Assembly: GCA_017548365.1 (NCBI GenBank)
Contig: JAFZAC010000007.1
Span: 235,497-299,496, forward strand
Reading direction: 5' to 3'
DNA: 64,000 bases
DNA from: Muribaculaceae bacterium
Lineage (GTDB): Bacteria > Bacteroidota > Bacteroidia > Bacteroidales > Muribaculaceae
How positions within the stretch are numbered: position 1 is the first letter of the stretch; the number at the start of each line of letters is the position of its first letter. The translations under genes were made by a program, and so were the position numbers. Of the stretch, positions 27,210-35,772 are shown piece by piece. Below the pieces are notes generated by a model. It was not told where the DNA came from. It searched no databases and worked only from the letters and a program-made list of their open reading frames with translations.

Positions 27210-28184
27210 ATGGTTGGCAAACGTAATGAGAGACGACAGCTGTGGTGGAAGAGGAACACTGGGAAGTACCAGAAAAAGTCCTCGATGTCTCGCCGTAAGA
27301 CAGGCCATGACTACTATGACTGCTGTGTGTATATGATAACCGTCGTGGTTGCTGGGCGGCGCGATGTGCTAGGTACGCTATGCGCCCCCGATGAGTGTCA
27401 TAGCATAGCCTGGGTGAAGGCCACACCCCTTGGCGATGCTGTAAAGCGTTGCTGGCACGAGATACCATTTCACTACTCTCATGTAAAACTTTTTATAAGC
27501 CAGCTCATGCCCGATCATTTCCACGGCATCCTTTATGTGACTGAGAAAACCGAGGTGCATCTGGGCACTATCGTGAGGAATTTCAAGAAAGCGTGCAACT
27601 TTGCGGCATGCAAGATGAATATTTCCCAGCCATTATGGGAAAACGACTACCACGATCTCATCCTCAACTCACGTGACCAACTGAGCAACATGATTAACTA
27701 TGTGCACGACAACCCACGTCGGCTATGGGAAAAGCGTTGCCACAGCGATTTCTTCAAAGTGAGAAAGACTGTAGACGTTGCTGGGCATCAGGTGGAAGCT
27801 ATAGGGAACCTGTTCCTGCTCGACTTCCCTCTGAGAGCTGCAGTGCAATGCTCCCGCAAGTTGACTAAGGAACAGATTCAGGAGCGTGTGGAACATTTCT
27901 TAGCGATGGCACAACGTGGCGTAGTGCTGGTGTCGCCTGGCATCAGTCCTGGCGAAAAACAGGTGATAGAAGCTGCGCAAGCAGCACACTGCAAAGTGAT
28001 AAAAATTGTGGACAACGGCTTTACACCACTATCGAAGCCCTCAGGCAAAGACTTTGACGCCTGCGCCCGTGGAGATTTACTGCTCATATCACCTTTTAAG
28101 CACAGGAACCACAACACTGGCCTCACAGAACAGATTTGCTACCACCTCAACTCCTTAGCTGCCGAAATCGCCACAATGGAATGA
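27210..28184 (+). CDS. REP-associated Y1 (HUH) transposase with extra C-terminal domain
   Basis: A 324-residue protein. The N-terminal half is a Y1/TnpA-REP (RAYT) endonuclease. The HUH motif is H103-F-H105 in LMPDHFHGILYV, the catalytic tyrosine is Tyr164 in MINYVHDNPRRLW, and the lead-in KTGHDYYDCCVYMITVVV matches the family. Such enzymes nick single-stranded DNA at short hairpins. Residues from about 205 form an added domain (LVSPGISPGEKQVIEAA, IVDNGFTPLSKPSGKDFDAC, GDLLLISPF) resembling the Rossmann-like DprA/LOG fold. The gene is flanked on both sides by REP-like hairpin repeats. The start at 27210 is chosen because the frame before it is low-complexity and a promoter abuts it; Met at 27285 is the alternative. 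Confidence 0.85.
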   Translation: MVGKRNERRQLWWKRNTGKYQKKSSMSRRKTGHDYYDCCVYMITVVVAGRRDVLGTLCAPDECHSIAWVKATPLGDAVKRCWHEIPFHYSHVKLFISQLMPDHFHGILYVTEKTEVHLGTIVRNFKKACNFAACKMNISQPLWENDYHDLILNSRDQLSNMINYVHDNPRRLWEKRCHSDFFKVRKTVDVAGHQVEAIGNLFLLDFPLRAAVQCSRKLTKEQIQERVEHFLAMAQRGVVLVSPGISPGEKQVIEAAQAAHCKVIKIVDNGFTPLSKPSGKDFDACARGDLLLISPFKHRNHNTGLTEQICYHLNSLAAEIATME

Positions 28185-28214
28185 CTCGCTTTCTTGCCAT
28201 GAGGGCTCTTTGCT

Positions 28215-28375
28215 TGCTATGAGGGCTCTGAACGCCACGCTTGTGGCGCAATACTCCAACAACACACACTCCTGTTCTAAGCTCTCCACTCTAAACTCTC
28301 CTCTTGCATGACCATGAGGGTTCTGAACGCCACGCTTGTGGCGCAATACTCCAACAACGCCCAGGCTACTGTTCT
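28215..28375 (+). repeat. REP-like hairpin repeat array, right part
   Basis: Two further units of the same family have cores at 28230-28252 and 28325-28347, 95 bp apart, both with the stem GCCAC-GCTT-GTGGC. They follow the transposase stop by 45 bases and share orientation with the left array. The rest of 28185-28503 holds no gene, only CT-rich spacer and a short promoter. Confidence 0.9.
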
Positions 28376-28482
28376 AGTCTATCCATTCTAGACTCTCTAC
28401 TTTGTACTCTAGTCTCTCCACTCTTATCTGCCCTAAAAACCAAAAACTGGCAACTGATAACTGATAACTGAAAACTTTTCAT

Positions 28483-28490
28483 TATCTTTG
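28483..28490 (+). promoter_or_regulatory. -7 box of the Ig-like lipoprotein gene
   Basis: TATCTTTG, 13 bases before the ATG at 28504. Confidence 0.55.
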
Positions 28491-28503
28491 CAGGCTGAAA
28501 GTT

Positions 28504-30597
28504 ATGAGGAGGGTGAAATACACATGGCATATGATTGTGCTGGCGCTGGTGGTGCTGGCTGTGAGTGCGTGTGCCAACATAGGCAGTCCTGAGGGTGGTC
28601 CTCGCGACTACACACCTCCTGTGATGCTTCGCAGCAACCCGATGCCCGGCGCTGTGAACTTCAAGGGAAAGAAGATTGAAATAAACTTTGACGAAATAGT
28701 GAACCTGAAGGACCAGACGACACGCGTGGTGGTGTCGCCTGCGCCAAAGGAGCAGCCAGCGATACGCGCCCAAGGCAAGAAGATCGTGGTGGAATTCCAG
28801 AACGAACTTGAGCCAAACACGACCTATGTAATTGACTTTACCGACGCTATCGAGGACAATAACGAGGGCAACGTGCTTGACGGATTCAGCTTCGCTTTCT
28901 CGACAGGCGACCATGTCGACTCGCTGCAGGTGAGCGGGATGGTGCTTCGCGCTAATGACCTTGAGCCGATGAAGAACGTGCTTGTGGGTCTTCACAGCAA
29001 CCTCAACGACTCGGCATTCACCTCGTTGCCATTTGATCGCGTGAGCCGCACCAACAGCCGCGGCGAGTTCACCTTGCGCAACGTGTCTCCTGGTGAGTAT
29101 CACATATTTGCCTTGCGCGATATAGACGGCGACTATAAGATGGTGCGTACCGAGGATGTCGCTTTCCTAGACCAAGTGATAGTGCCCTCGACACGTGAGT
29201 TCAACTCTCAAGACACGGTGTTCACCTTTGATCAGCGCATCGACACGATTATAAGCGCTACCCATACCGAATTCCTGCCCAACGACCTGCTGCTGAGTCT
29301 CTTCAACGAAGATTACCGTTCGCTGTATTTCAAAAAAGGGGAACGCACCGCCGCAAACAAGCTGCAGGTGCTGTTCTCGGCAGCGTTGCCCGAGATGCCA
29401 ATTACGCGCGTGTTGGAGCCCACTCCTCTGCTGCCCGATGACTGGGCAAAAATCGAGACCCGTGAGGCACAAGACTCGCTCGTGTACTGGCTAACCGACT
29501 CCGCGCTTATCAAAGCGGACACTGTAAAGCTTGAAATGACCTATTGGAACACTGCCGTCAATGACTCGTTGGAGCTTAAGACCGACACTGTGACCTTTGC
29601 GCTCAAGCACAGCGCCAGCGAGAAACGTGAGCGTGAAAAAGCGGCAAAAGAGCGCGAGAAACAAGAGAAAGAGCTTGCTAAACTTGAGGAGAAGCTCGAT
29701 AAGCTGCGCCGCGAGGGGAAAGACACGACCGATGTCGCCTATGAGCGTGATGGCTTGCGCGATATGCTCAAAGTTAAGCCAAAACTCCTGAACATCGAGA
29801 CAAGTAAGGGGCAGGTGGAGATTACAGACTCGCTATGGATCAAGGCCGAGGCGCCTATAGGACGAATCAGTATGGCTGGCATTCATCTGGAGAAGATGAG
29901 AAGCGACAGCACATGGAGTATCGTAGAAGTGCCAACGCTGGTTCCTGCCAACGCTTGGAACCTTTACCGCTATGTCGCTCCCATGGAGCTTGACCAAAAC
30001 ACCGACTACCGTTTGACAATCGACTCACTTGCCATAGAATCGATATACGGTATTGCCTGCGACACCATTCGCTCCACTTTCAAGGTGAAAGGCGAGGAGG
30101 AATATGCCAACTTGCATGTGCGCTGCATGGGGTTTGAAGGAAAGGCATTTGCGTGTCTTCTCGACCGCAATGGGCGAGTGATTCGCAAGGTTGATGTGCT
30201 GGGTAGCTACGCCGATTTCTATGACGTTCTTCCCGACACCTATTACATCATGATGGTGCTGGACGCTAATGGCAATGAACGCTGGGACACCGGCAACTAC
30301 AGTCAGCATTTGCAACCCGAGGACGTGTTCTACTACCACAACTCGATAAAGCTCAAGAAATACAGTGACATAACACTCACATGGAACATCTATGAGGTGC
30401 CTGTCGACAAGCAGAAGCCCGAGGCAATCAGGAAGTACCATCCTGAGGAACGCAACTCCAAGCTAAAGAAGAAGGAAAACGAAAAGAAAGGCAATGAGGA
30501 GGACGAAGAAGACGAATTCAACAGTAACGGCTTCATAAACAACAGCTCTTACAGCGGCAACAAATATGATGACGTGAAGCGAGGAGTGGTTAAATAA
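28504..30597 (+). CDS. Lipoprotein with SbsA-type Ig-like domain
   Basis: A 697-residue protein with a lipoprotein signal (IVLALVVLAVSAC, Cys about 23). The mature part opens SPEGGPRDYTPPVMLRSNPMPGAVNF, the start of an SbsA/Big_5 Ig-like domain running to about residue 135. Further beta domains follow. A highly charged helical insertion (about 372-420, EKREREKAAKEREKQEKE) splits the middle, and the C-terminus is a Lys/Glu/Asn-rich tail. This protein type is conserved in Bacteroidetes, is probably outer-membrane anchored and has no assigned function. It starts just after the right REP-like array. Confidence 0.8.
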   Translation: MRRVKYTWHMIVLALVVLAVSACANIGSPEGGPRDYTPPVMLRSNPMPGAVNFKGKKIEINFDEIVNLKDQTTRVVVSPAPKEQPAIRAQGKKIVVEFQNELEPNTTYVIDFTDAIEDNNEGNVLDGFSFAFSTGDHVDSLQVSGMVLRANDLEPMKNVLVGLHSNLNDSAFTSLPFDRVSRTNSRGEFTLRNVSPGEYHIFALRDIDGDYKMVRTEDVAFLDQVIVPSTREFNSQDTVFTFDQRIDTIISATHTEFLPNDLLLSLFNEDYRSLYFKKGERTAANKLQVLFSAALPEMPITRVLEPTPLLPDDWAKIETREAQDSLVYWLTDSALIKADTVKLEMTYWNTAVNDSLELKTDTVTFALKHSASEKREREKAAKEREKQEKELAKLEEKLDKLRREGKDTTDVAYERDGLRDMLKVKPKLLNIETSKGQVEITDSLWIKAEAPIGRISMAGIHLEKMRSDSTWSIVEVPTLVPANAWNLYRYVAPMELDQNTDYRLTIDSLAIESIYGIACDTIRSTFKVKGEEEYANLHVRCMGFEGKAFACLLDRNGRVIRKVDVLGSYADFYDVLPDTYYIMMVLDANGNERWDTGNYSQHLQPEDVFYYHNSIKLKKYSDITLTWNIYEVPVDKQKPEAIRKYHPEERNSKLKKKENEKKGNEEDEEDEFNSNGFINNSSYSGNKYDDVKRGVVK

Positions 30598-30598
30598 T

Positions 30599-30680
30599 AA
30601 TGCAAAATTCATAATGCACAATGCAGAATGGGGCTACGCCTTAAACAATGCAGAATGCAGAATTCATAATGCACAATCAT
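30599..30680. repeat. ATTCATAATGC-type degenerate repeat
   Basis: Repeated copies of AATGCACAATGCAGAATG-like and ATTCATAATGC units follow the lipoprotein stop. Similar patches occur near 54.4, 57.9 and 60.2 kb. The remainder of 30598-30933 holds the secDF promoter and leader; no gene is seen. Confidence 0.6.
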
Positions 30681-30819
30681 CACATAATAAAATAATGCTT
30701 CCTGTACAATCAATATTTTGCAGGGAGGATTGTTGTTTCCTGGATGCTAAAAATCAATCAAAAAAGTCCTTTGGTTTAAGAATTGAGAAAAAATATTTTT
30801 CCACGTTAATAATTTGTTG

Positions 30820-30827
30820 TATATTTG
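30820..30827 (+). promoter_or_regulatory. -7 box of secDF
   Basis: TATATTTG, 106 bases before the secDF ATG. The long leader includes an imperfect CGTGGAAAA / TTTTTTCACG pairing. Confidence 0.5.
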
Positions 30828-30933
30828 CAGGCTGAAATCGTGGAAAAGTGCTTTTTTCACGCGTTACCGACGTGCAGAAAGCACTCACATTCATTGAATT
30901 ATATAAACAAAACATATTTAATAACATTAAGAA

Positions 30934-33900
30934 ATGCAAACTAAAGGTTTTATCGTAACTATTGCTACTGCGTTAGTGCTGATTTGCATCTTCTACCTGT
31001 CGTTCTCGTTTGTTGCCAACAACATTGAGAACGAAGCCGAGAAGGTAGCCCTCAAAGCTGCCAAAATCAAGACTCCCGACTTGACAGCAGGTAGTCCTTA
31101 CATGAAGGCATATAACGAGTTTATCAGCAAAAAAGAGAAAGAGAAAGTGTGGCTCGGCTACACCTATCAGGAAGTGCGCGAGAAACAGCTTGGTTTGGGT
31201 CTTGACTTGAAGGGTGGTATGAACGTAACCCTTCAGATTTCGGTTCCCGACATCCTCAAAGTACTCTCGAGCAACTGTACAGACAAGAAATTCCTCAAGG
31301 CAATCGACATGGTTGACGCGAGCAGCGAGAATTTTGTAGGCGACTTCTGTAAGAACTACAAAGACATTGCTCCCGAAGGAAATCTGGCACAAATCTTCCG
31401 CAAGAAAGTACAAAAAATTCAAGAGAATCCACAAGCCAGCGCCGAAGATGTGGAGAAATACCTCAAGGAGGAAGTTGACAAGATGGTTGACAACTCTTAT
31501 AAGGTGTTGCGCACCCGTATCGACCGTTTCGGTGTTGTTGCTCCAAATATTCAGAAACTGCAAAGCACCGGCCGCATTTTGCTTGAGCTTCCTGGCATCA
31601 AGGAGCCTGAGCGTGTTACCTCCCTGCTTCAGAGCACAGCCAACCTGCTGTTCTTTGAGACCTATAAGGGCAGCGAAATTCAGGCCGACATTCAGAATTT
31701 GAGCAATGCTTATGCCTCAAACAGAGGCACAGCTCCCGCCGACACTACAGCTGCCGACGAGAAGACTGCAGCAACCGACTCGACCGCTAAAGCCGCCGAC
31801 AAGGCTAAAGTTGACACTGCCAAGAAAGAAGAGCCCGCCAAGGCCGACACCAAGAAAGCCGCAGGCAAAACTCTCATGGAGCTTCTGGGCGGCATGGACG
31901 GCAATTCACCAGCAATTGGTCACGTAGCAGCATCGGACACTGCCGCTGTTAACAAGATCATCAACAGCGACCTTGCCAAGAAGACACTCAAGAACGACCT
32001 TAAGCTTTGCTGGACCAACAAGCCAGAATCACGCGGTGCAAAGGGCGAAGAGACATTTGCTCTGGTAGCTCTCAAGTATAATGGCACTGCCACCAATGGT
32101 GAAGTTCTTAACGGTGATGTTGTAACAAGCGCCACCAGTGAATATGAGAACCTGCAAGGTAACGTTGTTTCGATGACAATGAACAGCGACGGAGCCCGCA
32201 AGTGGTCTTCGATCACTGCTCAGAACCTGAACCGCGCCATCGCCATCGTCCTCGACGATCAGGTTTACTCTTATCCTAACGTAAATAGCCAGATTGACGG
32301 TGGCCGCAGCCAGATTACCGGTAACTTCACTCCAGAGGAGGCAAGTGACCTTGCCAACGTTCTCGAAAGCGGTAAGATGGATGCTAAAGTCAACATCGTT
32401 AGCCAAAGCGTGATTGGCCCATCGCTGGGTAAAGAGTCAATCAACAAGGGTCTCTGGTCTTTCGGAGTAGCCCTAGTACTGTTGATGATCTTCATGGTTT
32501 GCGTCTATGGCTTCAAGGCCGGTATGATTGCCAACATGGGTCTTATCTTCAACCTGTTCTTCACTGCCGGTATTCTGGCTTCGTTCCAGAGCGTGCTCAC
32601 CCTGCCTGGTATTGCCGGTATCGTGCTTGCGCTCGGTATGGCGGTTGACGCCAACGTGCTTATCTTCGAGCGCATCAAGGAAGAGCTTCGTGCTGGTAAG
32701 GGCCTCAAGGCTGCTGTTGCCGATGGTTATGGCAACGCCTTCTCGGCAATCTTCGACTCTAACTTGACATCTATTATCACTGGTATCATCCTTGCTATCC
32801 TGGGTACTGGCCCAATCAAGGGTTTTGCTGTGACAACCATCATCGGTATCTGCTGCTCGTTCTTCACTGCAGTATACGCTACCCGCGTCATCCTCGAGTG
32901 GTTCATCAATAAGGGTTGGTATGCCAACGTTTCCTTCACCGCTCCTTGGACTCGCCACATGCTTGAGAACGTGAAGTTTGACTTCATGGGCAAGCGCAAA
33001 GGCAGCCTTATCGTAGTGATCTTACTTGTAGCAGCTATCATCGCCCTGTTCTTCATTCCTGGACGTGGTTTGAGCCGTGGTATCGACTTCTCGGGTGGTC
33101 GCAACTATGTTGTACAATTTGACCAACCAGTGAAGCCCGAGGCATTGCGTGCTGCTGTTGCCGCCAAACTTCCTGGCGCCAACACTTCGGTTATCACCAT
33201 CGACAACGACACCAAGGTGCGCGTATCTACCAACTATAAGATTGACGATACAAAGAACAGCACTCAAGTTGACAAGGAAATTGAAAACGCACTTTACGAG
33301 AGCCTTAAGGGTTCGTTCAAGAAACAACCCACTCGTGAGGACTTTGACGTGACCAACACTGAAATCGGTATTCAACAGAGTGAGCAAGTGGGTCCAACAA
33401 TCGCAAGCGATATGACTCGCGCTGCCAGCTGGGCAGTATTCTTCGCTCTGCTCGCTATGGCATTGTACATCCTGATTCGCTTCCGCAATGTTGCGTTCTC
33501 GATTGGTGCACTTGCAGCCGTAGCCTTCACCGCATTTGTGGTAATCGGCTTCTACACCTTGCACGGAATCTTCCCATTCTCAATGGAAATTGACCAAACG
33601 TTTATCGCCGCAATCTTGACCGTTATCGGTTATCAGGTGAACGATACCGTGGTTGTATTTGACCGTGTGCGTGAGTACCGCAAGCTGTATCCAAAGCAGA
33701 ACCTGTATGACACCTTCAACACTGCGTTGTGCTCGACACTTGCCCGTACGACCATGACCTCAGTAACCACCTTGCTGGTACTGCTCGTCATCTTCTTCCT
33801 GGGCGGTGAGTCAATCCGCAGCTTCATCTTCGCGATGATTCTCGGTGTCATCATCGGTACCTGCTCTTCACTGTTCATCGCATCGCCAGTAGCTTATGCT

Positions 33901-33936
33901 ATTGCAAAGAAAAGCGAGAAGAAGAACAAAAAGTAA
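30934..33936 (+). CDS. secDF: SecD-SecF fusion, protein translocase accessory subunit
   Basis: A 1,000-residue inner-membrane protein that uses the proton gradient to help pull exported proteins through SecYEG. SecD features come first (LGLDLKGGMNVTLQ, then LANVLESGKMDAKVNIVSQSVIGPSLG and a helix bundle with GMAVDANVLIFERIKEELRAGK). SecF features follow (GLSRGIDFSGGRNYVVQF and IGYQVNDTVVVFDRVRE). Twelve membrane helices are expected. An alanine/lysine/aspartate-rich linker of about 55 residues (roughly 265-320) interrupts the first periplasmic domain. The fused form is normal in Bacteroidetes. Confidence 0.96.
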   Translation: MQTKGFIVTIATALVLICIFYLSFSFVANNIENEAEKVALKAAKIKTPDLTAGSPYMKAYNEFISKKEKEKVWLGYTYQEVREKQLGLGLDLKGGMNVTLQISVPDILKVLSSNCTDKKFLKAIDMVDASSENFVGDFCKNYKDIAPEGNLAQIFRKKVQKIQENPQASAEDVEKYLKEEVDKMVDNSYKVLRTRIDRFGVVAPNIQKLQSTGRILLELPGIKEPERVTSLLQSTANLLFFETYKGSEIQADIQNLSNAYASNRGTAPADTTAADEKTAATDSTAKAADKAKVDTAKKEEPAKADTKKAAGKTLMELLGGMDGNSPAIGHVAASDTAAVNKIINSDLAKKTLKNDLKLCWTNKPESRGAKGEETFALVALKYNGTATNGEVLNGDVVTSATSEYENLQGNVVSMTMNSDGARKWSSITAQNLNRAIAIVLDDQVYSYPNVNSQIDGGRSQITGNFTPEEASDLANVLESGKMDAKVNIVSQSVIGPSLGKESINKGLWSFGVALVLLMIFMVCVYGFKAGMIANMGLIFNLFFTAGILASFQSVLTLPGIAGIVLALGMAVDANVLIFERIKEELRAGKGLKAAVADGYGNAFSAIFDSNLTSIITGIILAILGTGPIKGFAVTTIIGICCSFFTAVYATRVILEWFINKGWYANVSFTAPWTRHMLENVKFDFMGKRKGSLIVVILLVAAIIALFFIPGRGLSRGIDFSGGRNYVVQFDQPVKPEALRAAVAAKLPGANTSVITIDNDTKVRVSTNYKIDDTKNSTQVDKEIENALYESLKGSFKKQPTREDFDVTNTEIGIQQSEQVGPTIASDMTRAASWAVFFALLAMALYILIRFRNVAFSIGALAAVAFTAFVVIGFYTLHGIFPFSMEIDQTFIAAILTVIGYQVNDTVVVFDRVREYRKLYPKQNLYDTFNTALCSTLARTTMTSVTTLLVLLVIFFLGGESIRSFIFAMILGVIIGTCSSLFIASPVAYAIAKKSEKKNKK

Positions 33937-33973
33937 GAAAGACTGATAGCTCCATGTGAGCTCAGAGATAGCG

Positions 33974-34019
33974 AAAGCCTGACGCCAAATGATGGCATCA
34001 GGCTTTCTTTTACTTTTTT
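33974..34019 (+). terminator. Terminator after secDF
   Basis: AAAGCCTGA.GCC pairs with GGC.TCAGGCTTT around AAATGAT, followed by TTTTACTTTTTT. Confidence 0.85.
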
Positions 34020-34085
34020 GATGATTTACCCTTAAGTTTAGATTGATAAAAATGGCCACACCCCATATTGCGAGTGGTTACAAAA

Positions 34086-34122
34086 GAATCGCAAGAAACT
34101 GCATTTCAGTCTCTTGCGATTC
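34086..34122 (-). terminator. Terminator of the tRNA-Phe transcript
   Basis: GAATCGCAAGA (34086-34096) and TCTTGCGATTC (34112-34122) form a perfect 11-bp stem. Read on the minus strand it follows the tRNA and is trailed by TTTTG. Confidence 0.7.
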
Positions 34123-34129
34123 AGTGCTG

Positions 34130-34202
34130 TGGTACCTCCAGGATTCGAACCGGGGACACATGGATTTTCAGTCCATTGCTCTACCACCTGAGCTAAGGCA
34201 CC
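34130..34202 (-). tRNA. tRNA-Phe (GAA)
   Basis: On the minus strand the 73-base gene begins GGTGCCTTAGCTCAG and ends CGGTTCGAATCCTGG plus AGGTACCA. The anticodon stem-loop ATGGA-CTGAAAA-TCCAT gives anticodon GAA. The acceptor stem GGUGCCU/AGGUACC has one G-U pair. CCA is not encoded. The -7 box TAATTTTG lies on the minus strand at 34225-34232. The rest of 33937-34382 holds only the flanking terminators and promoters. Confidence 0.96.
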
Positions 34203-34224
34203 ATCATTTTTTGAATTGCGACTG

Positions 34225-34232
34225 CAAAATTA
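34225..34232 (-). promoter_or_regulatory. -7 box of tRNA-Phe
   Basis: TAATTTTG on the minus strand, 22 bases before the tRNA 5' end. Confidence 0.5.
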
Positions 34233-34382
34233 GGTCATTTTTTTGAACTGAGCAAATTTTTGGTCAAAAAAAATCGATTATTTGATAAAAACTACTAATA
34301 GGCAGAAAAAATGGTCGACCAAACCGATGAATCTGTCAAATAATTAGTACCTTCGCACATTGTTTCGCAAGAAACTACTGTT

Positions 34383-35663
34383 ATGGAACAGTTGATGCAG
34401 TACATATGGAAGCACCGCTTGTGGCGCAGCGAAGACATGGTGACCAACGACGGTCGCCATGTGCGTGTGCTGGATCCAGGTCTACTGAACACCGATGCCG
34501 GTCCCGACTTCTTCAACGCCAAGGTGGAGATTGACGGCCAGACGTGGGTGGGTAACATCGAGATGCATGTGCGTGCCAGCGACTGGAAACGTCATGGCCA
34601 CGACAAGGACGCAGCCTATGATACCGTGATACTGCATGTGGTTGACAAAGACGATGCTCCCGTATTCCGCACCAATGGCGAACGCATCCCTCAGCTTGTG
34701 CTTGAGGTGTCGCCACTGTTCAACAGCAGCTATAACCAGCTTGTGGGCAGTAAGCAAGAGTTGCCTTGCGAAAGCATTGTGAAGAAAGTGCCCAGCCTCA
34801 CCATAGCCGAATGGGTGGAGCGACTGGCATTTGAACGACTGCACGGCAAGGTGCAACGCGTGCGTGACCTTCTCGAGATGTACAACGGCAGTTGGGAAGA
34901 CGTGTGCTATGTAACATTGTCGCGTAACCTAGGCTTCGGAATCAACAACGAGGCATTTGAGCGACTTGCACGACGAACACCGCTGCGGTTGCTTCACAAG
35001 CATAGTGACTCGCTGCTGCAGATTGAGGCCCTTCTCTTTGGCCAGGCAGGAATGCTTTACCATACAGCAATCGGCAGCGATGCCTATTACAGGCAGCTGT
35101 GCTCGGAATATGCATTCTTAGCAAATAAGTTCTCGCTGCGCCCCATGGAGCATGAGGCATGGAAGATGTTCCGCATCAGGCCCCAAAATTTCCCTTATCG
35201 CCGCATAGCCATGCTGGCGCACTACATCGAGGGAAGTTTCAGACTCATGAGCGACATTCTCGATGCTAATGGCGAAAAGGAGCTGCGCAAACTGTTCCAA
35301 GTGGAGCTTAGCGGCTATTGGAGCAACCACTACAGCTTTGGCAAACCAAATGAGAAGCCATCGCCGGCGTTGAGCAACAGCTCCATCGACATAGTGCTCA
35401 TCAACACAGTGGCACCACTTTACTATGCCTATGGCGAGATCACCGGCAATTATGCCCTCACCGACAAGGCAGTGAGCCTCCTCGAAAGCCTCAAGCCCGA
35501 GAGGAATTCGATAGTGAGCACCTTTGTGGCTGCGGGCATTGACTGTGACAGCGCCCTCACCTCACAAGCCCTTATAGAGCTCAAGTGCAACTACTGCGAC
35601 GCCCGCAAGTGCATATATTGCAAGATAGGCCACCGATTGTTGAGCGAGGCAGCGCACAGATAA
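34383..35663 (+). CDS. DUF2851 family protein
   Basis: A 426-residue soluble protein with the DUF2851 signature at its start: ME.LMQYIWKHRLW, then VRVLDPGLLNTDAGPDFFNAKVEIDGQTWVGNIEMHVRASDW. The C-terminus carries a cysteine cluster (CNYCDARKCIYCKIG) that could bind a metal. The N-terminal residues D.GPDF and E.H recall a nuclease-like active site, but function is unproven. Common in Bacteroidetes. A TACCTTCG box 30 bases upstream is a near match to the -7 consensus. Confidence 0.85.
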   Translation: MEQLMQYIWKHRLWRSEDMVTNDGRHVRVLDPGLLNTDAGPDFFNAKVEIDGQTWVGNIEMHVRASDWKRHGHDKDAAYDTVILHVVDKDDAPVFRTNGERIPQLVLEVSPLFNSSYNQLVGSKQELPCESIVKKVPSLTIAEWVERLAFERLHGKVQRVRDLLEMYNGSWEDVCYVTLSRNLGFGINNEAFERLARRTPLRLLHKHSDSLLQIEALLFGQAGMLYHTAIGSDAYYRQLCSEYAFLANKFSLRPMEHEAWKMFRIRPQNFPYRRIAMLAHYIEGSFRLMSDILDANGEKELRKLFQVELSGYWSNHYSFGKPNEKPSPALSNSSIDIVLINTVAPLYYAYGEITGNYALTDKAVSLLESLKPERNSIVSTFVAAGIDCDSALTSQALIELKCNYCDARKCIYCKIGHRLLSEAAHR

Positions 35664-35772
35664 TTTATGGTTAAGAGTTTTCTATATTCTAATAAAACAA
35701 CCTTGACTTGTTGATTAAACTTTGAACATTTAAATATGTCTACTTATTTAGTAAATACACATTAATAATAAA

